Positions 52,564-61,134 of a DNA stretch of 64,000 nt are shown piece after piece. Numbering within the stretch: the first letter of the stretch is position 1; each line of letters begins with the position of its first letter. Both the position numbers and the translations under genes were made by a program. The stretch spans positions 67,698 through 131,697 of the forward strand of contig NZ_BMRP01000005.1 of NCBI RefSeq assembly GCF_014648695.1, in the 5' to 3' direction. The notes below the pieces were generated by a model. The model was not told where the DNA came from. It ran no database searches and saw nothing but the letters and a program-made list of their open reading frames with translations. Source of the stretch: Streptomyces albospinus. Its GTDB lineage: Bacteria; Actinomycetota; Actinomycetes; Streptomycetales; Streptomycetaceae.

Positions 52564-52755
52564 TCATCCGCATATCGGGCAGGCCGCGAAGTGCCGGCCG
52601 AGGGCCTTGGCCATCCGGGACCTCACGGCCAGGGCGTTGGTTGCGCTCGTCTTCGCGGCGTTCGTGCCCGCGCTGCGCTGGGAGTGGTTGCGCAGGTAGG
52701 TGATGTCCCGCTCGTAGCCGCTCTTGATGCGCTCGAAGCGCTCGCAGGTCTTCAT
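52564..52755 (-). CDS. Small basic hypothetical protein
   Basis: 63 residues; ATG with AGGAGAG, overlapping the upstream stop (ATGA). Basic helical protein ending with CPICG, a half zinc-knuckle. Lies in the mobilisation operon. Function unknown. Confidence 0.6.
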   Translation of the reverse strand: MKTCERFERIKSGYERDITYLRNHSQRSAGTNAAKTSATNALAVRSRMAKALGRHFAACPICG

Positions 52756-54200
52756 CGGGCTCTCCTCGTGTCTCGGGGCAGGTGAGCGAGCGTCGGGTCC
52801 GCGTACAGGGCGGCCTGGAGGTCGCTGAACAGCTCATTGCTGACGGTGATGTTGGCGTTCCGCAGGTGCGGTCGGATGGCCCGGCGGGTCATCCGACCTT
52901 CTGCGAGGGCGGCTTTGCGCGCGACCTTGACCTTCGCTTCCCACGGGACTTCGTCCTGGTCTGCGGGCTTGGTCTGCGGGTCCGGCGCCGAGGCGTCGTG
53001 GTCCGTGGTCCGCGCCCCCCGCGGTCCGCCCGAGGAGCCGTCCTCGACCTGGTCCGCCGACGGGTCCAGAGGCTGGTCCGCTTCGTGGTCCGGGTGGTCC
53101 GGTGCGGGGGTGGTCCGCGGGTCCGCAGGGGCGGAGTCGCCCGGATGGTCTGTGGTCTGCGGGTGCTCGCGGTCCGGCGTCTGGTCCGCCGGGGCGCCTT
53201 GGTCCGCGCTCACTGGACCAGACCCTTCGGTCGGTCCGGGTACGTGGTCCGCCCGCTCGTGGCCCGCCGGACCATGCGGGTCGGGGGCCGGTTGACCTGC
53301 GGCGTTACTGGTCCGGCCCCCGCTGTCGGCCTCCTGCGGACCAGCGGCGATCTGCTGGTCCGCAGCTGGCACGTCATGGTCCGCGACCTGGTCCGCTTCG
53401 TGGTCCGGTGCGGGGTTGGTCCGCTGGTCGGCTGGGGCGGTGTCGGCTGGTTGGTCCGTGGTCCGCGTGTCGTGGTCTGTGGTCTGCGGGTGCTCGCGGT
53501 CCGGCGTCTGGTCCGCCGGGGCGCCTTGGTCCGCGCGCACCGGACCAGACCCTTCGGACGGTCCGTGCTCGTCGTCGGCGAGGGCAAGGGCGGGGGCGGT
53601 CGGTTGGTCCGCGGTCCGCCAGCGTTCGCGATCCGGCATCTGGTCGGCCCAGGCACCCCGGTCCGCGTCCTTCGGACTGGTCTGGCTCGCCCGTCCGTCG
53701 TCGTGGTCCACTCCGCCGTGGTCCGCCGAGGGCGCGGTGCGGTCGGTGGTGACGGTGGCACCGAGGTGCACGGCGAGTGCCGCGGCGAGCGGGGGCACGG
53801 CCGAGACGCCGATCACCAGGTACGGGCTGGCGGTGAGGTGATTGGTCGACACGAGGTGGCCCAAGGCGTTGAGCAGGACGGAGACGGCGACGGTGAGGAG
53901 GGTCAGGACGCGGCCGAGGCTGCGGCCGGTGCCGGCGGCGATCCAGGCGAGGCCGGCGACTAGGGCCAGGACGTCGACGCTGACGGGGAGAGCCCAGGAG
54001 AGCACGTATCCCCAGCCCACGGCGCGGCCGAGGGCGGCGAGGGTGTCGGCGGAGGCTGCCATGGCGACAGCGGCGACCAGGGCAGCACCGCCGATGATCA
54101 AGTTGCGATGGGTCGTGGTGATGCTCACCGGTGGCACCTTGTGGTCCGGGTGGGCTCGATGGCGAAGTGGTCCCAGGCTCTGAAGCGGTGGGGTGGTCAT
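52752..54200 (-). CDS. DUF2637-like membrane protein with ADQ-repeat region
   Basis: 482 residues from ATG 54200 (ATGA overlap with the WhiB-like gene). Residues about 30-135 have four membrane helices with the DUF2637 pattern (NLIIGGAALVAAVAMAASAD... LSWALPVSVDVLALVAGLAW... LLNALGHLV). Residues about 145-410 are low complexity, rich in A-D-Q and D-H, including an 85-bp near-perfect duplication. The last 65 residues (WEAKVKVARKAALAEGRMTRRAI) look like a small helical DNA-binding domain. DUF2637 genes are typical of actinobacterial plasmids and SpdB-type spread loci; a role in transfer is inferred. Confidence 0.7.
   Translation of the reverse strand: MTTPPLQSLGPLRHRAHPDHKVPPVSITTTHRNLIIGGAALVAAVAMAASADTLAALGRAVGWGYVLSWALPVSVDVLALVAGLAWIAAGTGRSLGRVLTLLTVAVSVLLNALGHLVSTNHLTASPYLVIGVSAVPPLAAALAVHLGATVTTDRTAPSADHGGVDHDDGRASQTSPKDADRGAWADQMPDRERWRTADQPTAPALALADDEHGPSEGSGPVRADQGAPADQTPDREHPQTTDHDTRTTDQPADTAPADQRTNPAPDHEADQVADHDVPAADQQIAAGPQEADSGGRTSNAAGQPAPDPHGPAGHERADHVPGPTEGSGPVSADQGAPADQTPDREHPQTTDHPGDSAPADPRTTPAPDHPDHEADQPLDPSADQVEDGSSGGPRGARTTDHDASAPDPQTKPADQDEVPWEAKVKVARKAALAEGRMTRRAIRPHLRNANITVSNELFSDLQAALYADPTLAHLPRDTRRAR
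53000..53730 (-). repeat. Dense GGTCCG repeats with an 85-bp duplication
   Basis: About 30 copies of GGTCCG, most as TGGTCCG and all in one orientation on the plus strand, lie in about 730 bp within the DUF2637-like gene. Two near-identical 85-bp direct repeats (53146-53230 and 53473-53557) lie inside. They encode the ADQ-rich linker; a DNA-level role such as a protein-binding array is possible. Confidence 0.7.
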
Positions 54201-54826
54201 GCAGCCTTTCCGAGGGAAGCGATCAGGGCGTGGGACTGCGCCTCGCGACCGTGCGTTGCGGCGTGCTCCTCGTCGGGGTTGCCGGGGTGAGGTTCGCGGA
54301 GCCTGCCGTCGGGTTCCTGCACGAGGTCCCAGTAGAGGTCGCGCGCCTCGATGACACGGGCGGCCTCGCGCATCAGGTCGCGGATCCAGTCGAGGTCGGC
54401 GTTCAGGCGGTGAGCCACGCGTTCCGGGCTCCAGCCGCGCAGGCACAGCTGGTGGATGACCGTGCTGCGCTCCGCGGTGGTCAGGGGCACATCGCGGCCC
54501 TGGAGGGTGGAGCGTATGCGGTCGTAGTCCAGGCGTTCGCCGCGCTTCTCCAGCCACTGCTTGCGCTCTTTGTCGGTCAGGCCGCCCCAGATGCCGAATT
54601 TGACCTGGTGGTCGATCGCGTAGGTGAAGCAGTCCTTCTTCACCGGGCAGGTGGCGCACATCCGCTTTGCCTCGGCGATGGCCAGGCGGTCACGGACCGT
54701 GTGGAAGAACAGCTTGTCGGAGCGGGCCGGGGCCATGCCGTAGCAGGCGCCACGGTCGTGCCAGCTGTGGTCGCCGGTGCCCCGCAGGTCCGGTGCGGGG
54801 GAGTCGTTCGTGGTCTTGTAGCGCAA
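54197..54826 (-). CDS. WhiB-like iron-sulfur regulator
   Basis: 209 residues. Four Cys of the WhiB type (Cys28, Cys57, Cys60, Cys66: GACYG... MCATCPVKKDC) hold a [4Fe-4S] cluster, followed by the GIWGG turn (FGIWGGLTDKERKQW). It is longer than most WhiB-like proteins; the extra C-terminal region (ERSTVIHQLCLRGWSPERVAHRLNAD) looks like an HTH. Actinobacteria-specific; probably senses redox or nitric oxide and regulates element genes. Confidence 0.85.
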   Translation of the reverse strand: MRYKTTNDSPAPDLRGTGDHSWHDRGACYGMAPARSDKLFFHTVRDRLAIAEAKRMCATCPVKKDCFTYAIDHQVKFGIWGGLTDKERKQWLEKRGERLDYDRIRSTLQGRDVPLTTAERSTVIHQLCLRGWSPERVAHRLNADLDWIRDLMREAARVIEARDLYWDLVQEPDGRLREPHPGNPDEEHAATHGREAQSHALIASLGKAA

Positions 54827-54953
54827 GGGAGTCTCCGAGGTCGCCTCGCAGGAAGGCGGCAGGGCAGCACCGCAGGTGCGGCGGTGTGCGGCGAGGCGGG
54901 ACAGGGTGCGGCGGGCAAGGGCCGCACGAGGGGATCGGTGGCGCAGGGGCAGG

Positions 54954-55709
54954 TCAGCGGCGCTGGAAGCGGCGATCGGGCCCGGTGAACTCGACCGCGG
55001 TACACATGCCGGACAAGCGGGAGAGCACGCGGTCGCCGACCTTGTCGCGCAGCACTGCCTGGCGCGCGGGCATCCGGTCGGTGCGCACGGGCGGCATGTT
55101 GCTGGTGAAGATCGTCGGCAGCCGGTTCTGGCAGCGCCAGTTGATCAGCCGGAAGGTGATCTCCTCGGTCCACTCGCTCGGCTTGGCCGCGCCGAGGTCG
55201 TCGAGCAGCAGCAGCGGGATCCGCATGATCCGCCGCAGCATGTGCTCGGGGTCCACCCCGGCGCGCGGACGCAGGTCGGCGTACAGGTCGGCGGCGGTGG
55301 TGGCGTGCCAGTGCACCCCGCACCCGGCGGCGGTCAGGGCGCGGATCGCGCCGAACGCCTGGTGCGTCTTGCCGGCGCCGGTGGAGCCCCACAGCAGCAG
55401 GCTGGGCCCGTGGGTGATCTCCCTGCGCCCGGCGGTGCCGTAGTGCGGGTTGACGCCCTCGGCGTTCGGCGCCACGGAGTTGCCGGCGATGGCGCTCACC
55501 CACGCGGCGACGTCCGGGTGCTCGGGCAGGGCTGCGCGGTAGTCGACCGGGATGCGGGCCTGGGCGGCTTCCAGGGCCGGGATCGGCTCCGGGGTGTCCG
55601 GCAGCGGACGGTCCAGGTCCAGGCCCAGCTCGGCGTGCTTGGCCTCCAGGCGCTTGCGCAGCCGCTCGGGGATCGCGGGCTGCGGGTCGGCGTAGCGGGC
55701 GCGGGTCAC
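54954..55709 (-). CDS. DnaC/IstB-like helicase loader
   Basis: 251 residues; GTG overlapping the initiator stop (GTGA). Walker A GSTGAGKT at 108-115 and Walker B LLLLDD at 166-171, followed by SNMPP (sensor-1-like). DnaC-type ATPases deliver the replicative helicase to an origin. Paired with the initiator immediately upstream, as in many actinobacterial plasmids and phages. Confidence 0.8.
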   Translation of the reverse strand: MTRARYADPQPAIPERLRKRLEAKHAELGLDLDRPLPDTPEPIPALEAAQARIPVDYRAALPEHPDVAAWVSAIAGNSVAPNAEGVNPHYGTAGRREITHGPSLLLWGSTGAGKTHQAFGAIRALTAAGCGVHWHATTAADLYADLRPRAGVDPEHMLRRIMRIPLLLLDDLGAAKPSEWTEEITFRLINWRCQNRLPTIFTSNMPPVRTDRMPARQAVLRDKVGDRVLSRLSGMCTAVEFTGPDRRFQRR

Positions 55710-56767
55710 AGGTGGCCTCCAAACGTCGTCGGCTCGGCGGTGGGGTTGAGGTACGGCGTGTAGGAGCTTGCGGTGCTGGCCCAGGGCCCCGCGCCGGAGG
55801 CGGACGACAGCGCGGCGGCCGACTGCGGCGTCGCGTTGACGACCTCGTTCACCAGGCTCGGCAGGACGCTGGGGTTGAGCCCCTTGGCCCGCAGCTTGTC
55901 GAGCGCGGCGCGGATGTCGCCGGCCTCGAACTGCTCGTCGAGCAGGGCGTTGATCTTCCGGCCCAGGTGGCCGAGGAAGTCCTCCGGAGGGCGGCGGTTG
56001 CAGCCTCGGACGTACTCGGCCACCAGCTGCTTGGCCGAGACCTTCGCCGACGAGGCGTCGGGCGCGGGCGCCTCGCGCCCCGTAAGGAAAGATCCAGGAT
56101 CCAAGATCCTAGATCCAGGGCGTGACTCCTCCCGTAGTCCTCCCGTAGTCCTCCGGGAGTCCTCCGGTAGTGCAGTCTGACCTGCGGTTTTACCCGCTGG
56201 CGTCGAGCCGGTGCCCGTAGCGGCGCCCACCGGTGCCGTCTCGGGCTCCAGAGCACCCTCCGGGGTGCCGGGGGTGTGGACGACGGGGCTGGGGCGCCCT
56301 CCCTGCGAGCTCCGGGAGTCTTCCGGGAGTCCTGCGGGAGGAGTCAGTGCCAACGTGGCCGACGTCTCTGCCCGCGCGCTGGGGCAGGCCGCGTTCTGGC
56401 ACTTGCCGCAGTGCTGCCGGGCCTGGTGGCTGGGGCAGCGCGGCAGGCGGGAAGCGGTCGCCTTGTTGATCTTCTGGTGCTGGTCCCAGGTGACGATGTG
56501 CAGCCAGGTCCGCCCGTCACATCCGGTGTAGCGGCACAGGAGCCCGGCCGAGGCCAGCTCGTCAAGGTCGCGGGCGACGTGGGTGGCGGTGTGTTCTGGA
56601 CGCAGGGCCCACAGCCGCCCGGCGATGATGGCGGGGTGGTCGCGGTGTCGGCCGGAGTCGTCGGCCTGGGTCAGGAGCCCGAAGAAGGTCCGCTCGGCGG
56701 TGAGGCTGACCGAGGCCAGGTCCTCCGATTCGAACGCCTCCGGCTTGATCGTGCGGATGCGTGCCAT
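55706..56767 (-). CDS. Phage/plasmid-type replication initiator
   Basis: 353 residues; ATG within TGATG. The N-terminus ARIRTIKPEAFESEDLASVS with a winged-helix segment (about 1-95) is typical of phage/plasmid initiators with an N-terminal origin-binding domain. A Cys cluster (CPSHQARQHCGKCQNAAC, about 110-130) may bind zinc. A long low-complexity linker (about 135-230) is encoded by DNA with 11-bp repeats. The C-terminal helical domain (about 235-320) probably contacts the DnaC-like loader. Confidence 0.75.
   Translation of the reverse strand: MARIRTIKPEAFESEDLASVSLTAERTFFGLLTQADDSGRHRDHPAIIAGRLWALRPEHTATHVARDLDELASAGLLCRYTGCDGRTWLHIVTWDQHQKINKATASRLPRCPSHQARQHCGKCQNAACPSARAETSATLALTPPAGLPEDSRSSQGGRPSPVVHTPGTPEGALEPETAPVGAATGTGSTPAGKTAGQTALPEDSRRTTGGLREESRPGSRILDPGSFLTGREAPAPDASSAKVSAKQLVAEYVRGCNRRPPEDFLGHLGRKINALLDEQFEAGDIRAALDKLRAKGLNPSVLPSLVNEVVNATPQSAAALSSASGAGPWASTASSYTPYLNPTAEPTTFGGHL
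56123..56344. repeat. Iteron-like 11-bp repeats inside the initiator gene (candidate origin)
   Basis: Cluster 1 (56123-56166) has four consecutive 11-bp units of the GTAGTCCTCCC type. Cluster 2 (56312-56344) has three units of CCGGGAGTCCT with the same core. GATCC-type repeats lie at 56091-56120. Eleven bp is one helical turn and not a codon multiple, so the periodicity is not due to the protein. Lambda-type origins also lie in the linker region of their initiator gene. Confidence 0.6.
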
Positions 56768-56895
56768 CAGGCCCCACCTCCCGTGCTGCGCCGGAGCGGG
56801 CCCTGCCGGACCGGCATGCGGTCACGGGCAGTGGACAGGGGGCAGCCTGCCGCGCTGACCGGGCTGACCGGTCTTTTGCGCAGGGCAGTGCGCAT
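56767..56895 (-). CDS. Short basic leader ORF of the replication operon
   Basis: 42 residues; ATG with GGAGAG 8 nt upstream and a stop overlapping the initiator ATG (TGATG). Very basic and Pro-rich (RTALRKRPVSPVSAAGC... RQGPLRRSTGGGA). It probably couples or regulates initiator translation rather than forming a stable protein. Confidence 0.5.
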   Translation of the reverse strand: MRTALRKRPVSPVSAAGCPLSTARDRMPVRQGPLRRSTGGGA

Positions 56896-57836
56896 GCAAC
56901 ACTCTCCTCTGAAGTGAGCGCCGCTCCGGGGCGTGTTAGGGAATTGGCCCGGTGCGGTGATGGTGGGTAAATCTCCGGCCCTTGCACGGGCAGGAGTTCC
57001 ATTTGGCGGTCGGCGCTTGGGAGTTGCACCTCTCAGGCGCCGCCGCTGTTTTTCCGGGCTATCCGCCCCGGCCGGTCCCTCTAAGGCCCACGCTGTTCCT
57101 CCTCGTCTCCGGCGCCGGGCGAGGTGCCCGGCGAGGGACGACGAACATATGCGGACGCTGCGACAAGATCCAGACTTAGCTAAAGGCCGCGGTACAAGTC
57201 GCAGAAGGCGGGCGCCGGCACTTGCGCCTGCGGGTCGAGGCTGCTGGTCGTGACGTGGGCAGCCGTCGGATCGCCCCGAGCATCCCGGAGATGATCTGCA
57301 CTGCGACCCCCTGCACCTCATGACACAACGTGTTGAACCGGCTGGTCAGAAGGATTTAAGCCAAGCTGCATGAGGGGCGTCAACGGTGATCTTTTGCCCG
57401 ATTTACACGCATAGGTCAGGCGGCTGGCATGCCCTCGCCGATTCGCCTACGGTGCCGTAAGTCGCTTACCGCATAAGGGGAATGGGGGTGGTTCGCCGTC
57501 TCGGCGACGCCCTGCGGGGGGCGGTCTAGACCAGTAAATAGGGGCCTTGACGAAAACCGGCACCGTTTTGCCGATTTCCGGCCGGGCACCCCTTAGTGAT
57601 CAAGTGGCGCGTCCGTTTCGGGTGCGAACGTGCCGACCTGTCGGATGTAAGTTGTCCGATGTTGAACAAGGGTGAAGGGGTTATTTGTGGCCCGTGCCAC
57701 ATGAATTCAAGATCAGTTAAATATTGGCTATTGTTCCCTGGCGGGGGGCCAAGGGCGGGGGTTCAGTGCGCATGCGCTGACCCCTTTTGTGTGCCCGGGA
57801 TCTGGGAGTCATTCAGAGGCGTAAGGCAGGTTTCTC
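56896..57836. promoter_or_regulatory. Long non-coding divergent region with palindromes
   Basis: About 940 bp between the replication operon and the MmyB-like regulator, clearly lower in G+C than the rest, with no gene I can support. It holds a near-palindrome at about 57755-57783 (GGGGTTCAGTGCGCA/TGCGCTGACCCC, then TTTT), a GTAAG-TCG-CTTAC palindrome near 57459, and T/A-rich tracts near 57700-57740. It is a likely site of divergent promoters and possibly an origin or oriT. Confidence 0.5.
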
Positions 57837-59243
57837 GTGGTCGCACATGGACATGACTCCAGCGGTAATGACGGTGTAGACGAAGGCGCTCGGGGCAAGG
57901 ATGGCGGCGATGATCCGCAGCCCGCAGGCCAGTACATGGGCTTCGGCGCGCTGCTGTACCGATGGCGGAAGGCTGCACGCGGTCGCCCCACCCAGGCCAA
58001 GACGGCCAAGGCCATGGGCATAGGGGAGCGCACCTATCGCAAGATCGAAAAGGGCGCGACGCCGCCACGGCTCACCCCCGCGCAATGCGAATCGTTGTCG
58101 ACCCTGTTCGGTTTGGACCGCGAGGAGCGCCGTGCACTCCAGCTGCACAACATCGGGTCGAATCTGAAACCACCGCGCGGCGCCGGCCAGCCGGAGCTGC
58201 AGCAGGCGCTGCGGCTGCTCATCGACCGGCAGATGCCCAGCCCCGCCTACCTGTGCGACCAGCACTGGAACATCCTCGGCTTCAACACCGCCATGGCCGA
58301 GTGGTGGTCCTGGGTGATGGAGCCGGGGGCGAACCTCATCCTATGGGCCTTGACGTCGAAGGAGGCGCGCGACCACTACCAGGACTGGGACATGCACGCC
58401 TCGGCCTACGTGAAGATGCTCAAGTTCGCCGAGGCCACGAGGCAGGACGACGACCCCGAGTTGCGCGCCCTGATCGAAAAGGTCAAGAAGGACCCCAAGG
58501 TCAGGCACATCTGGGACACCGAGAACGACATGGGTGAAACCCGCGACGGCCACGTGTTCCGCATGAACGTGCCGACGCTGGACTGGGAGACGGTCGAGGT
58601 CGTCAGCCATGTCCTCTACCCTGCGTCGATGCCGCAGTGCCGTTTCGTCGTGATCACCTGGGTCGAAGGCGGCGAGGACGAGCGCGATGCCCTCGGAGGC
58701 ACCCGCAACGCCTGGGCCGCGGTGACGGCGAACCAGGACGACCTGGAAGCAGCACAGCGGCACGCACAGAATCGCGTGGCCGAGGACGCCGCCACCCGCT
58801 GGCGGCGGGAGGCAGCGGCCCTCGCGTCCCGGATGGTCGTATCGACCGCAGAAGAGGCGGCAGCGCTGGCCGGGGAGAGCCGCATCCCGATGCCGGCGAT
58901 CAGCAAGCTCATGGGCCCCGACGCCCAGCTGACACTCGCGCCCGATCAGCACACTGTCGTGTGGGCAGTGGAAGAGGTGGCCGACTGCTGGTCCGTCACC
59001 CACGTCTCGCCCACCACCGTCATCGCTCGTATACCGAGGGAAGCCATGCAGGGAGAGTGCCTCGCCGAGGTCCACCAGCTGGTACGTGCCGCACTGCCGG
59101 CCGAGGCCGACGCGGCCACCGCGCGCATCGGACAGCTGATCGAACAGCGTGACACCGAGCAGCGGGTGCTGCGCCAGGTTCGGCACATGATCGAAGGCGG
59201 CGACTCCGGCGAGTCGGATGCCCGGCGGGGGCAAGAACTCTAG
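57837..59243 (+). CDS. MmyB-family XRE-type transcriptional regulator
   Basis: 468 residues; GTG start. Residues about 38-92 form an XRE HTH (LLYRWRKAARGRPTQAKTAKAMGIGERTYRKIEKG). Residues about 110-275 match the MmyB-like ligand-binding domain (SPAYLCDQHWNILGFNTAMAEWW... NLILWALTSKEARDHYQDWDM). The extra C-terminal 190 residues are unusual and include a long helix. It is divergent from the replication operon, so probably its regulator; streptomycete MmyB relatives respond to small ligands or fatty acyl groups. Confidence 0.8.
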   Translation: MVAHGHDSSGNDGVDEGARGKDGGDDPQPAGQYMGFGALLYRWRKAARGRPTQAKTAKAMGIGERTYRKIEKGATPPRLTPAQCESLSTLFGLDREERRALQLHNIGSNLKPPRGAGQPELQQALRLLIDRQMPSPAYLCDQHWNILGFNTAMAEWWSWVMEPGANLILWALTSKEARDHYQDWDMHASAYVKMLKFAEATRQDDDPELRALIEKVKKDPKVRHIWDTENDMGETRDGHVFRMNVPTLDWETVEVVSHVLYPASMPQCRFVVITWVEGGEDERDALGGTRNAWAAVTANQDDLEAAQRHAQNRVAEDAATRWRREAAALASRMVVSTAEEAAALAGESRIPMPAISKLMGPDAQLTLAPDQHTVVWAVEEVADCWSVTHVSPTTVIARIPREAMQGECLAEVHQLVRAALPAEADAATARIGQLIEQRDTEQRVLRQVRHMIEGGDSGESDARRGQEL

Positions 59244-59255
59244 ACCGTCAGTGCT

Positions 59256-59289
59256 GCGGGGAGGCCGCCTCGGTCGGCGGCTTCCCCGC
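59256..59289 (+). terminator. Strong hairpin after the regulator gene
   Basis: GCGGGGAGGCCGCC and GGCGGCTTCCCCGC arms around TCGGTC, just after the MmyB-like stop. Confidence 0.65.
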
Positions 59290-59338
59290 GGATGCACATT
59301 CCGCCGTACCCCGCCCTCTTCACAGGAAGCCCCCCCAC

Positions 59339-59746
59339 ATGGCCAAGTACACCTATCCGCTCCCGCTGCGCTGGGTCGACGCGGACTCCTACGGGCACGT
59401 CAATAACTCGCGGTTCCTCACGTACCTGGAGGAGGCGAGGACTCGCATGTTCCACGACATGCTGCCCGCCGACGAGGCCGAGCGCCGTCAGCACGCCTTC
59501 GTGGTCAAGCAGTCCGTCGTGGACTACCAGGCGCCTCTCGTCTACCGCGAGGCGCCGGTCGATGTGGATGTATGGGTCGTCACCTGCCGGGGGGCGCGAC
59601 TTGAGCTGGGATACGCGATCCGGGACGCCGACCGCACGTACGCCGAGGCCATCACCAAGATGGCCGCGTACAACCTGGACACGGGGAGCCCGCGGCGCAT
59701 CTCGGAAGCCGAGGCCGAGTTCTTCGCCCGCTACACGGAAGCCTGA
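59339..59746 (+). CDS. Hotdog-fold acyl-CoA thioesterase
   Basis: 135 residues; ATG start. LRWVDADSYGHVNNSRFLTYLEEAR is the 4HBT/YbgC-type signature (Asp of DADSYGHVNN is catalytic in the family). The full-length single hotdog domain suggests hydrolysis of acyl-CoA or acyl-ACP. A fragment of a second copy follows directly. The adjacent MmyB-like regulator may respond to its substrate (inference). Confidence 0.85.
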   Translation: MAKYTYPLPLRWVDADSYGHVNNSRFLTYLEEARTRMFHDMLPADEAERRQHAFVVKQSVVDYQAPLVYREAPVDVDVWVVTCRGARLELGYAIRDADRTYAEAITKMAAYNLDTGSPRRISEAEAEFFARYTEA

Positions 59747-59766
59747 CTTGCCCCCGGTGCCGGTGC

Positions 59767-59862
59767 ATGGCCGCCGTCGACGTCTACGAGCTCGGCACCG
59801 GCCGGCCCCGTCGCCTCACCGGAGCGGAGCTGGCGTTCATCGACCGCTGTAGCGAGTCCTGA
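59767..59862 (+). pseudogene. C-terminal remnant of a second thioesterase
   Basis: 31 codons reading MAAVDVYELGTGRPRRLTGA... FIDRC, which align with the C-terminus of the preceding thioesterase (MAAYNLDTGSPRRISEAEA... FFARY). No upstream part of such a gene is present. It is a relic of a tandem duplication or of a replacement of one copy by another. Confidence 0.5.
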
Positions 59863-60049
59863 GCGCCGGGCGTTTCGCCGGTCTGCGGAGGGCGATTCGG
59901 CCACAACTTCCGTGCTACGGATCGTCGCTGAATTCGGAGCGCCTCGCCCTCCAGGCACTCTGCCTCTCATCCCCTGGGTATCGGCTGGGGGATCGTCTCT
60001 GAGCGGGGCCAGCGCCCCGTCCGGCGTCCGCTCGCTTCCAACCCGGTGC

Positions 60050-60877
60050 TCAGGTTGAGGCGGACGTCCGGTGCGCCGTGAGCAGGACTAGGCGGCGCAG
60101 CTCGCCGGCCGCGAGCTCGATGGCGCGCAGCTCCCAGTGGCCGCCGGTCCGGCCGCTATGGGTGCGCCGGAGCAGGACGCGCAGGCCCACCGCAAGATTG
60201 TCGGGGAGTCCGTGCAGATCTACCCCCGGCGCCTCGACGGCTTCCCGGCCGCTCGGCTCCAGGAACGGGGTGCGCTCGCGGGCAATGCGGACACGCTCGG
60301 CCCGCAGGAGTGTCTCGGTGGCCCCGTATACGGAGGCCACCGTGTCTGCGTCGTCTTGGGCGTGGTCCAGGAGCAGCCGGAGGTCGAAGATCACCTGGCG
60401 GGTGAGGTCGTTGATGGAGATGTCTGGATCCTGGACGACCTGTGCCGATGGCGGCTCGCCCTCTGCGTCCGCGGCGTGCTGGGACCAGGCCGTCAGGTGG
60501 TACCAGCGCCAGTGCTTCTGCTCGGGTGCCTCCACACCATAGGGGCTGGGCGAGTCCGGGAAGCGCGGTCCCTTGTGAGGGTTGACCCAGCCGCACCGGC
60601 AACCAGCCCGCAGACGGCCGGTGCTGTCGTACCCGAGGGTGTGGGACGCGGCATATCCGTCGAGGACCTCGACGGTTCCCTCGACGAGGAAGCGATGGAT
60701 CCGCAGCTCATGAGGGTCTTCCGGCTGCATGCGCTTCCCATCGGTGTCGGCCGGCCTGGCTGTGTCCCGGTTCTTGGCCTCCAGCAACCGGGAGTGCGCC
60801 ACGGTCATCCGAACGCCCTGTTCCCGGGCGACCTTTCGGGCCTTGGCCTTGCGATCGTTGCTGCCCCGCTTGGTCAT
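60050..60877 (-). CDS. Hypothetical plasmid-type protein
   Basis: 275 residues from ATG 60877. Very basic N-terminus (TKRGSNDRKAKARKVAREQG), then a segment with CRCGW and several His/Trp (HWRWYHLTAWSQHA), followed by a helical second half. No tail. Possible nucleic-acid binding from the basic head. Function unknown. Confidence 0.6.
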   Translation of the reverse strand: MTKRGSNDRKAKARKVAREQGVRMTVAHSRLLEAKNRDTARPADTDGKRMQPEDPHELRIHRFLVEGTVEVLDGYAASHTLGYDSTGRLRAGCRCGWVNPHKGPRFPDSPSPYGVEAPEQKHWRWYHLTAWSQHAADAEGEPPSAQVVQDPDISINDLTRQVIFDLRLLLDHAQDDADTVASVYGATETLLRAERVRIARERTPFLEPSGREAVEAPGVDLHGLPDNLAVGLRVLLRRTHSGRTGGHWELRAIELAAGELRRLVLLTAHRTSAST

Positions 60878-61134
60878 GGTCGACTCCGATCGAGCGGGCG
60901 CCCACGCCGTCCCGCCCTGAAGTCCGCGGTGTGGACAGGGCTGAGCAGCGTGGGCCCTCGCCGGAGCGAGCGCTCCGGGTGCCGGACCGTATCCGGCGAG
61001 CCTTCGACCGGGCGCCGGACAGATGCGGCGTGGGCACGATGTCAGGCGGTCTCGGCGCGTGCACGACCTGCGCCGCCCCCAACGTAACGTACGAGGAGGG
61101 GGCTGTTGAGCCGAACCTGTCAGGTCTGTGCTGG

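Noticed and set aside
52782..53963. Plus-strand frame rich in Val-Arg-Gly opposite the DUF2637-like gene
   Set aside because: It arises from the GGTCCG repeats read on the other strand; no ribosome binding site and no protein-like pattern.
57149..57253. 34-codon basic ORF with ATG in the divergent region
   Set aside because: No ribosome binding site and no coupling to another gene; not separable from chance.
57596..57856. 86-codon frame in the divergent region
   Set aside because: It lies in AT-richer non-coding DNA with no ribosome binding site and an irregular third-position pattern.
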